NCBI GenBank assembly: GCA_039809105.1
Contig: JBDHUJ010000031.1
Span: 1-17,167 of the forward strand
DNA from: JBDHUJ01 sp039809105
GTDB lineage: Bacteria; Patescibacteriota; Saccharimonadia; Saccharimonadales; UBA4665
Length of the DNA stretch: 17,167 nt
Direction: 5' to 3'
Positions 12,913-17,167 of the stretch are shown here, piece after piece. Position 1 is the first letter of the stretch. The number at the start of each line of letters is the position of its first letter. Position numbers and translations under genes: made by a program. Below the pieces are notes generated by a model. That model did no database searches. It was not told the origin of the DNA and saw only the letters and a list, made by a program, of their open reading frames with translations.

Positions 12913-13055
12913 CCGGCCATTGCAAAAACCGATTAGCCAAAGCCCAGTAGGTCCAGATTAGCGGGCCGCTTAGCCTTTAGGCCGACCGGAGGGAGTTCGG
13001 TCCGGTAGTATGGACCTATTGGGCTTTGGCTAGTAGTGTTTTTGTTCCTGGCCGG
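12913..13055 (+). repeat. large branched hairpin downstream of NDH-2
   Basis: A 22-bp stem pairs 12934-12955 (TAGCCAAAGCCCAG...) with 13011-13032, with one G-U pair. Outside it, CCGGCCA (12913-12919) pairs with TGGCCGG (13049-13055) and AAAAAC pairs with GTTTTT. Inside, GCC-TTTA-GGC and GACCG/CGGTC give further branches. Most arm differences keep pairing as G-U in + strand RNA. This and the hairpins on either side occupy the 375-base gap 12810-13184, which has no convincing gene. Confidence 0.6.
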
Positions 13056-13064
13056 GAGCTTTTG

Positions 13065-13106
13065 CTTCTTTTGTCGGGACAAAAGAAGGCGGGGCGGCTA
13101 CGCCGC
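13065..13106. repeat. tandem short hairpins
   Basis: CTTCTTTTGTC (13065-13075) and GACAAAAGAAG (13078-13088) are perfect inverted copies around a two-base centre. GCGGC-TAC-GCCGC (13094-13106) follows. They lie between the large hairpin and the terminator at 13131. They may be REP-like or part of a transcription end region. Confidence 0.5.
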
Positions 13107-13130
13107 TGCGAAACGATAGCTAAAGTAATA

Positions 13131-13159
13131 CAAAACCCCGAACACTGTTCGGGGTTTTG
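13131..13159 (-). terminator. intrinsic terminator of the LSNTG protein gene
   Basis: A perfect 12-bp stem, CAAAACCCCGAA (13131-13142) with TTCGGGGTTTTG (13148-13159), around CACTG. On the minus strand it follows the gene stop by about 25 bases and ends in a TTTT run. It can work in both directions. Confidence 0.85.
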
Positions 13160-13184
13160 TGAAAATCAGAAGGAACGGTTTAGT

Positions 13185-13871
13185 TTAGCGGCGAACGCGG
13201 GCGAAGGCAAACTCTGCAGCAGCCGTACCAGCCACAACAGCACCAGCCGCCAGCGCAGCAATAACACCAGTGTTCGTACCAGTATTCGACAGCGTCTGCG
13301 CAGGAGCCACAACCGTCACCTCAGGTGCCGGCGTCGCAGGCGTCTGAGCTTCGGGAGTCGGCACTACTGGAGTAACCGGCACTTCGCAGCTATCGGCAGT
13401 CTTGCTCAGCACTTTACCAGAAATGTACTGCACACCATGGCCAGCGGCCGTCACCGTCGTGATTTCCGGGCCGTAGTACAGGTCTATCTGCATGTTCTTG
13501 CAGGCTTCGGGGATGGCGACATTCAGCGTGGTCTTACCGGTAGTACCGGCCTTGAGCACCGTCGTTTCGGTCTTGAACAGCTGCTGCGGGTACGAAGTCG
13601 GGCCGCCAAAACCGGTGCCGTCGTAGTTGTCCGGCATAGTGTACGAACTGAAGTACAGTTTCGTGTCTGCACAAAGCAGCTTGTCACCGATTGTTTTGAC
13701 GGTTACGCTGCTGTTTGAATTCCACGTGACCGACAGGTTACTGCGCTTAGTACCATCCACGCAAGCTGCGTTGGTAGCGACCGTATCGGCCGAAACGACT
13801 GCGGTAGCGCTTATGGCCATCGCAACACCTATGACAGTCGTCGCAATGGTCTTAGAAATAAACGATTTCAT
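13185..13871 (-). CDS. secreted surface protein with LPxTG-like (LSNTG) tail
   Basis: A 228-residue exported protein of unknown function. A signal peptide (1-28, likely cleavage after VVSA) is followed by a beta-rich domain (about 30-163). That domain has four cysteines (37, 67, 124 and 162), suggesting two disulfides. A Pro/Thr/Val-rich spacer (164-191) follows. The end has the order of a sortase signal: LSNTG (194-198), a hydrophobic Ala/Val/Gly segment (about 203-221) and the basic tail RVRR. The Pro of LPxTG is Ser, so a lineage-specific sortase or simple membrane anchoring are both possible. AAGGTGAGG precedes the ATG and the promoter is a perfect consensus, so it is probably one of the more highly expressed genes here. 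It ends at a strong terminator and is transcribed alone. Confidence 0.75.
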   Translation of the reverse strand: MKSFISKTIATTVIGVAMAISATAVVSADTVATNAACVDGTKRSNLSVTWNSNSSVTVKTIGDKLLCADTKLYFSSYTMPDNYDGTGFGGPTSYPQQLFKTETTVLKAGTTGKTTLNVAIPEACKNMQIDLYYGPEITTVTAAGHGVQYISGKVLSKTADSCEVPVTPVVPTPEAQTPATPAPEVTVVAPAQTLSNTGTNTGVIAALAAGAVVAGTAAAEFAFARVRR

Positions 13872-13905
13872 TGGGGTAAAACCTCACCTTACGTTATTAT
13901 CCTAC

Positions 13906-13934
13906 ATTATACAGCGCTTTTGCTTATTTGTCAA
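13906..13934 (-). promoter_or_regulatory. perfect consensus sigma70 promoter
   Basis: On the minus strand, TTGACA (13934-13929), exactly 17 bases, TATAAT (13911-13906). Transcription would start near 13899, leaving a leader of about 28 bases with a good ribosome-binding site. It is the strongest promoter in the window. Confidence 0.85.
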
Positions 13935-13997
13935 GTATTTATCTTTGATAGTGCTTATGGTCAGGGGCTCGGCAACCCCAGTCCGACACAAGCGACA

Positions 13998-14110
13998 CCC
14001 ACCTCCCCTCGGATATGAGCGCAGCGAACGAGCCGGCAGCCGAGCTTTAGGGGATGGGAGATTCTTTTCGAATTCACTTCGAAAAGAATTGGGAAGGGCG
14101 AGCCCTTCCC
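13998..14110. repeat. three consecutive hairpins upstream of the DinB-like gene
   Basis: First, CCCA...CCCCTCGG (13998-14012) pairs with CCGAG...GGGG-A-TGGG (14040-14058). Second, ATTCTTTTCGAA (14061-14072) pairs perfectly with 14078-14089 around TTCAC. Third, GGGAAGGGC (14091-14099) pairs perfectly with GCCCTTCCC (14102-14110). The gap 13872-14183 holds these, the consensus promoter at 13906-13934 and no convincing gene. Confidence 0.6.
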
Positions 14111-14183
14111 TAAATAAGTATGCAAAACTACAGCACCTCCATGCTATGCGGAGTATAGAATAAGCACAGCGAAGGAGGAGGCC

Positions 14184-14687
14184 ATGCTGACGAACACTAT
14201 GATGACGGACGCATTTGGACGGGTACAAGCGGCTGTGCACGAAGCGGTCGAGGGGCTGGACACGAAGCAACTGGCGTTCCGGCCCGGCAAAAACGCCAAT
14301 TCCATCGCCTGGCTGATCTGGCACCTCGCAAGAGTCCAAGACGACCATATCGCCGGATTGGCCGGCCACGAACAGATATACATCGCCGACGCCTGGACAG
14401 AGGCGTTTGGGTTTCCGTTTGCCATAGGGGCGACCGGCTATGGCCACACCCGCGACGAAGTCGCCGCTGTACGTGCCGAAGCCCTCCTGCTGCTGGGCTA
14501 CTACGATGCCGTACACAGCAAAACGCTGGACTTCCTCCATGCATTGACCGGCAAAGACTATGAACGGGTGGTCGACAAGCGCTGGAACCCGCCCGTCACG
14601 CTCGGCGTCCGATTGGTCAGCATCCTGAGCGACGACCTGCAGCACGCCGGCCAAGCCGCCTACGTCCGCGGCTTGCTTCCGTCGTAA
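14184..14687 (+). CDS. DinB-family (DUF664-like) four-helix protein
   Basis: A 167-residue soluble protein with the DinB/YfiT-like four-helix-bundle pattern. It has an N-terminal helix with FGRVQAAVHEAVEGL, a FRPGKNANSIAWLIWHLARVQDDH block (about 32-55) with the typical WH-LAR motif (His47) and His55, and a C-terminal SDDLQHAGQAAYVRG block (149-163) with His154. These histidines are candidates for the metal site. Family members include thiol-dependent S-transferases and many proteins of unknown role, so the reaction is not known. AGGAGGAGG just before the ATG makes the start secure. It follows a row of hairpins and its stop faces the next gene's stop across a two-base gap. Confidence 0.8.
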   Translation: MLTNTMMTDAFGRVQAAVHEAVEGLDTKQLAFRPGKNANSIAWLIWHLARVQDDHIAGLAGHEQIYIADAWTEAFGFPFAIGATGYGHTRDEVAAVRAEALLLLGYYDAVHSKTLDFLHALTGKDYERVVDKRWNPPVTLGVRLVSILSDDLQHAGQAAYVRGLLPS

Positions 14688-14689
14688 AA

Positions 14690-15151
14690 TTACTCTAAGC
14701 CGTGAGGTTCTGTATAGCTCCGGAGTGCCTCCACTGGTAGCTCATCGCGCACTTCTGGTGGTACCTCGGCGCAGCACTGCGTGAATCCGCCCGTTTCGTC
14801 CGCTCCAGATTGCGGGCCGGTGCCGGGGTTTGTCAACAGTATGCCCTGCAGGACAAGTGCCGCTTCGCGGCGGCGAGCAATAACAGGAGTGGCCGAACTC
14901 AGAACATCGCGAACTTCAATGCTCGCCCTACGGGTCTCGGCATACATGGGGGCAAGGACCTCTGGAGGAACCCCAGCGCGCATGAACATCGCGGCCAGAA
15001 AATCCACCGCGGTCACGGCAGCATCTATCTGCACTGGGGTCACTTCGGCCGAGGGTCCGCTCAGACGAGCGGTCTTGCGGAGCACCTCGGTGCACCACTC
15101 GGCTGCCGGACAATCTGAACACGCCGTTAGTATCTCGTTCTGAACACTCAT
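14690..15151 (-). CDS. Cys-containing hypothetical protein
   Basis: A 153-residue, probably cytoplasmic and largely helical protein. The N-terminus has Cys11-x2-Cys14-x5-Cys20 (ACSDCPAAEWC) and the C-terminal part has a Cys126-Cys127 pair, which could form a metal or Fe-S site, but no family is recognised. The middle (about 36-105) is Ala/Val/Arg-rich and likely helical. Longer in-frame starts exist up to 15316 but would run into the promoter and start of radC. ATG 15151 has TAAAAT seven bases upstream and GTGTGGG between, like other near-leaderless starts here. It is divergent from radC and convergent with the DinB-like gene. Confidence 0.6.
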   Translation of the reverse strand: MSVQNEILTACSDCPAAEWCTEVLRKTARLSGPSAEVTPVQIDAAVTAVDFLAAMFMRAGVPPEVLAPMYAETRRASIEVRDVLSSATPVIARRREAALVLQGILLTNPGTGPQSGADETGGFTQCCAEVPPEVRDELPVEALRSYTEPHGLE

Positions 15152-15158
15152 CCCACAC

Positions 15159-15164
15159 ATTTTA
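15159..15164 (-). promoter_or_regulatory. -10-like TAAAAT before the gene ending at 14690
   Basis: TAAAAT on the minus strand lies seven bases before ATG 15151. No clear -35 is seen. It fits the short-leader arrangement of several other genes in this window. Confidence 0.35.
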
Positions 15165-15243
15165 CAACATAATGCCCCAATACGCACATAACCCGCTTCG
15201 GCACGCCATGCAACCGCAAGCAATTTTGTTTGGCAGACAGAGG

Positions 15244-15252
15244 TGGTATGCT
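15244..15252 (+). promoter_or_regulatory. extended -10 promoter of radC
   Basis: TGG-TATGCT ends nine bases before ATG 15262. The -35 region is weak (TTTTGT at 17 bases). There is no clear Shine-Dalgarno sequence; GGCGG is the nearest match. Confidence 0.4.
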
Positions 15253-15261
15253 GGCGGCAAG

Positions 15262-15906
15262 ATGAAGCTAAGGGATAGACGGGATAGCGACAAACCACGC
15301 GAGAAGCTGGCAGCAAAAGGGCCGGCGGCGCTTTCCGACTTAGAACTCATAATGGCGCAAATCGGCAGCGGCAACGCGCAGGCGGACGTAACGAAAATCT
15401 CGCGTGATGTGAAAAAGCTTCTAGCAGAGAAGGGCAGCGAACTCACCTACGAAGACCTGCTGGGTGTGAAAAGCCTGGGACCGGCCAAAGCTGCGCAGTT
15501 TATGGCGGCATTTGAGCTGTGGCGCAGGCAGTTCGAAGTCAGCGAGCGGCCCATCATCGACTCCACCGAAAAAGCCGTGGAGCTGCTGCAAGACATCCGC
15601 GACAAAAAGCAGGAATATTTCGTCTGTTTGAGCCTGGACGGCGCCAACCGGCTCATCGCCAAACGCATCATAACCATCGGCACTTTGACTGGCTCGCTCG
15701 TGCACCCGCGCGAAGTCTTTGCCGACGCCATCACCGACCGCGCCGCCAGCGTTATCGTCGCCCACAACCACCCCAGCGGCTCGCTCAACCCGTCTGCCGC
15801 CGACCTGGCCGTCACGCAGCGCCTTCGCGACGCCGCCGAACTCCTCGGCCTCACCCTCCTCGACCACCTCATCATCACCAAAACCTCTCATGCGGTAATT
15901 GCCTGA
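15262..15906 (+). CDS. radC: RadC/UPF0758 family JAB-domain protein
   Basis: A 214-residue RadC-family protein with the two usual parts. The N-terminal half (about 1-92) has the RERL-like region (KPREKLAAKGPAALSDLELI) and a helix-hairpin-helix (LLGVKSLGPAKAAQF, 66-80). The C-terminal JAB1/MPN domain (about 97-214) has all metalloprotease-type residues: Glu151 in HPREVF, HNHPSG (168-173) and Asp181 in NPSAAD. The family is linked to DNA recombination and mobile-element biology, but its biochemical role is unsettled. The ATG is preceded by an extended -10 nine bases away; an in-frame upstream ATG (15172) would add non-conserved sequence. Its TGA overlaps the ATG of the next gene by one base, so the two are probably co-translated. 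Confidence 0.9.
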   Translation: MKLRDRRDSDKPREKLAAKGPAALSDLELIMAQIGSGNAQADVTKISRDVKKLLAEKGSELTYEDLLGVKSLGPAKAAQFMAAFELWRRQFEVSERPIIDSTEKAVELLQDIRDKKQEYFVCLSLDGANRLIAKRIITIGTLTGSLVHPREVFADAITDRAASVIVAHNHPSGSLNPSAADLAVTQRLRDAAELLGLTLLDHLIITKTSHAVIA

Positions 15907-16319
15907 TGTTTCGGTCAAAATACGGTAAACTATCCGGTGGTTCATATGACGAAGTTGCCCCAAAGGCACGCAAAGAATTCAACACCGTCAAAAAGCTAAC
16001 GAAACGCCAGCCCTATGTGCGGTCGGCTTACTTCAAAAAAGACAAAGTGTTTATTTCGCTATTTTGGGAGCATTTAGCTCAGAAGCATCGAGCCGATAAA
16101 ATGCACCGCCTTAGGCTATATTTGTGCGCTCTCGACTTACTCCGTCATAACACTTTGTCGCCCACGACCATCTTCAGCAAAGACAACCTAAACATACTAC
16201 TACATCGTTTTGAGGGCGAGACGAAAGACGGCGACGAGTTTTACGTACAAGTCAAAGAAGATAAACGTTCTGGTAGAAAAGACTTTATGTCGGTATTCCC
16301 AAAAGGTCAGCGCAAATAA
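15906..16319 (+). CDS. possible BECR-fold nuclease/toxin-like protein coupled to RadC
   Basis: A 137-residue basic soluble protein that starts inside the radC stop codon (TGATG). The middle has YVRSAYFKKDKVFISLFWEHL (37-57) and an Arg/Leu-rich helix (RADKMHRLRLYLCALDLLRH, 62-81). The C-terminal third has LLHRFEGETKDGDEFYVQVKEDK (98-120) and KDFMSVFP (125-132). From memory this ending resembles small Patescibacteria and phage-associated proteins assigned to the RelE/Barnase/EndoU/ColicinE5-D-like (PBECR) nuclease group, with the conserved His100, Arg101, Lys107 and Gln115 as possible catalytic residues. I cannot verify this. No antitoxin-like partner is seen. The frame is also open upstream within radC, but only as a shadow. 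Confidence 0.65.
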   Translation: MFRSKYGKLSGGSYDEVAPKARKEFNTVKKLTKRQPYVRSAYFKKDKVFISLFWEHLAQKHRADKMHRLRLYLCALDLLRHNTLSPTTIFSKDNLNILLHRFEGETKDGDEFYVQVKEDKRSGRKDFMSVFPKGQRK

Positions 16320-16321
16320 AA

Positions 16322-16366
16322 AAGGCCTTCCGCATTGTAGCCTAGAAACTACGGGCCGAAGGTCTT
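16322..16366 (-). terminator. bidirectional terminator between convergent genes
   Basis: AAGGCCTTC (16322-16330) pairs with GAAGGTCTT (16358-16366), with an inner GTAG/CTAC stem. On the minus strand the stem is followed by TTTTTTTATTT, a strong tract that overlaps the stop of the + strand gene. The + strand tail (TTACGTTTATTAT) is weaker. Confidence 0.75.
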
Positions 16367-16434
16367 ACGTTTATTATAGTAAACCGCATCGTAAATTTCA
16401 ACGTTGAGACCTCCGGTAGAATATATCGAGCGCA

Positions 16435-16881
16435 TCAGCGGAAGAAGCGCTGGACGCGCAGGAAGTCTTTGTGCAAGGTTAGGCTGTCGGTGGCGGTCTG
16501 GGCTATAAACCCGTCTTTGCGCGGCCACAGTATGTCGCGCACCACTTTTATGAGCAGCCAGTAGGCGGGCGTACCGACCACTTCGGCAACGCGCTGCAGT
16601 TTGTCGACGAAGCCTTTGACCGCCACACGCTGCTCGCGGTCCAGTGGCGGCCGGAAGGCGCGGACGACCATGTGCGCCACCACCAGCAGACACACACCGA
16701 AAATCATCACGAACCACAGCGGCACGGCCAGCACCAGCCACCAGGCGCTGAAATGTACCAGCCACACCAGCACTAGCGTCACGCCCACCGCACCCATGCC
16801 AAAAGGAAACCACAGCGCCCGTTCGTAGCGCCCCGCAAACTCACACCCCACCGCCCGCACCGTCAAAACAAATGGTTTCAT
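16435..16881 (-). CDS. two-helix membrane protein, unknown function
   Basis: A 148-residue protein with a Cys/Arg-containing N-terminus, two adjacent membrane helices (about 25-44 and 47-72) joined by a very short turn, then a basic cytoplasmic C-terminal half (Arg/Lys-rich from 74). That half holds a possible amphipathic segment near 88-112 and ends HKDFLRVQRFFR. No family motif is recognised. GGAAGG touches the ATG and TATACT lies six bases before it, the same arrangement as before cyoA and the gene at 1699. It ends near a strong minus-strand terminator and appears to be a single-gene transcript. Confidence 0.65.
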   Translation of the reverse strand: MKPFVLTVRAVGCEFAGRYERALWFPFGMGAVGVTLVLVWLVHFSAWWLVLAVPLWFVMIFGVCLLVVAHMVVRAFRPPLDREQRVAVKGFVDKLQRVAEVVGTPAYWLLIKVVRDILWPRKDGFIAQTATDSLTLHKDFLRVQRFFR

Positions 16882-16887
16882 CCTTCC

Positions 16888-16893
16888 AGTATA
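16888..16893 (-). promoter_or_regulatory. -10-like TATACT six bases before the start codon at 16881
   Basis: TATACT-GGAAGG-ATG on the minus strand. cyoA has TATACT-GGAAGTAA-ATG. No good -35 is visible. Confidence 0.4.
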
Positions 16894-16897
16894 ACCC

Positions 16898-17040
16898 TCT
16901 GACCCACCTGCACTTTAGCGTTTCCTGTCATTCCGACCCCCGGCTCGGAGGCCGGAGCAGGCTCCGTGGAGGAATCTTCCCATAGAACAGATCTTTCACT
17001 TCGTTCAAGATGACGGCATGTGAAGTGCAAGTGAGTCAGA
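16898..17040. repeat. GTCAT...ATGAC element inside a longer inverted repeat
   Basis: The core 16927-17014 begins GTCATTCCGA and ends CAAGATGAC. Its right arm read in reverse (GTCATCTTGAACGAAG...) matches the family at 7785. The core contains CGGAGC-AG-GCTCCG (16953-16966). Outside it, 18-base arms 16898-16915 and 17023-17040 are inverted copies matching at 16 of 18 positions. It lies between divergent genes. Confidence 0.65.
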
Positions 17041-17064
17041 TAACCCGGTTCACTAAACTAAAAC

Positions 17065-17119
17065 GGAACATCCCGTAAACTTGTAAGTGCAAACCTAACA
17101 AGTACAGAGGAGATGTTCC
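17065..17119 (+). promoter_or_regulatory. nested hairpin in the leader of the gene at 17121
   Basis: GGAACATC (17065-17072) is perfectly inverted at 17112-17119, and ACTTGT (17079-17084) at 17098-17103. The outer 3' arm starts on the last base of the AGAGGAG ribosome-binding site (17106-17112) and ends one base before the ATG, so folding could limit translation. Confidence 0.45.
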
Positions 17120-17120
17120 A

Positions 17121-17167
17121 ATGTCAAAACTACCAGATATTCCTGGGAATAAAAAGTGCTGGCTAGT
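17121..17167 (+). CDS. start of a gene cut by the window edge
   Basis: Only the first 15 codons are present (MSKLPDIPGNKKCWL). The ATG has AGAGGAG eight bases upstream, a well-placed ribosome-binding site, and the frame is open to the window end. The product cannot be named from so little. Its leader can form a nested hairpin next to the ribosome-binding site. Confidence 0.6.
   Translation, partial: MSKLPDIPGNKKCWL

Noticed and set aside
13902..14654. 250-residue minus-strand open frame
   Set aside because: It runs through three hairpins and antisense to the DinB-like gene, which has a strong ribosome-binding site.
1..17167. tRNA, rRNA, CRISPR array, integrase or att site
   Set aside because: No T-loop motif, rRNA signature, regular direct repeats with spacers, or recombinase gene was found on reading both strands by eye.

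Overview
The window looks like a stretch of chromosome from a Patescibacteria/CPR bacterium, most likely a Candidatus Saccharibacteria (TM7)-type organism. This is inference from the gene set: a cyo-type quinol oxidase operon, NDH-2, many small lineage-restricted membrane proteins, a secreted protein with an LPxTG-like tail (LSNTG), short intergenic regions and standard stop codons including TGA. No rRNA, tRNA, CRISPR array, transposase or integrase was seen.

Layout. 1-1700: a terminator, an EamA/DMT-family transporter, two very small + strand genes and a small minus-strand membrane protein whose stop codon overlaps that of the gene facing it. 1700-3510: a secreted or membrane-anchored clan-A-like glycoside hydrolase with its own promoter. 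3511-8808 (minus strand): a complete cyoABCDE operon for a haem-copper quinol oxidase plus haem O synthase. 8862-9479: an anchored extracytoplasmic protein of unknown function, divergent from cyoA. 9510-9704: an intrinsic terminator, then a 123-nt near-perfect hairpin. 9702-11372 (minus) and 11604-12809 (plus): a divergent pair, an FAD-linked 2-hydroxyacid (D-lactate-like) dehydrogenase and a type II NADH dehydrogenase. 12810-13184: a gene-free stretch full of hairpins. 13185-13871: a secreted LSNTG-tailed surface protein with a perfect consensus promoter. 14184-16881: a DinB-like protein, a Cys-containing hypothetical protein, RadC translationally coupled to a possible BECR-fold nuclease/toxin-like protein, and a two-helix membrane protein. 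16898-17167: a repeat element and the first 15 codons of a gene with a structured leader.

How the genes work together. NDH-2 and the FAD dehydrogenase can reduce a membrane quinone, and the bo3-type oxidase can reoxidise it with O2 while pumping protons. The window therefore holds an almost self-contained minimal aerobic respiratory chain. No quinone biosynthesis gene is visible here.

The most unusual signals are non-coding. Every junction of the cyo operon carries an inverted-repeat element, and two element families alternate (GTCAT...ATGAC type and degenerate-heptad type). Other copies lie elsewhere in the window. Two very large hairpins differ between their arms mainly by changes that keep G-U pairing in the + strand RNA. 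At least seven genes have a -10-like hexamer only 6-9 nt before the start codon, which suggests leaderless or near-leaderless transcripts.
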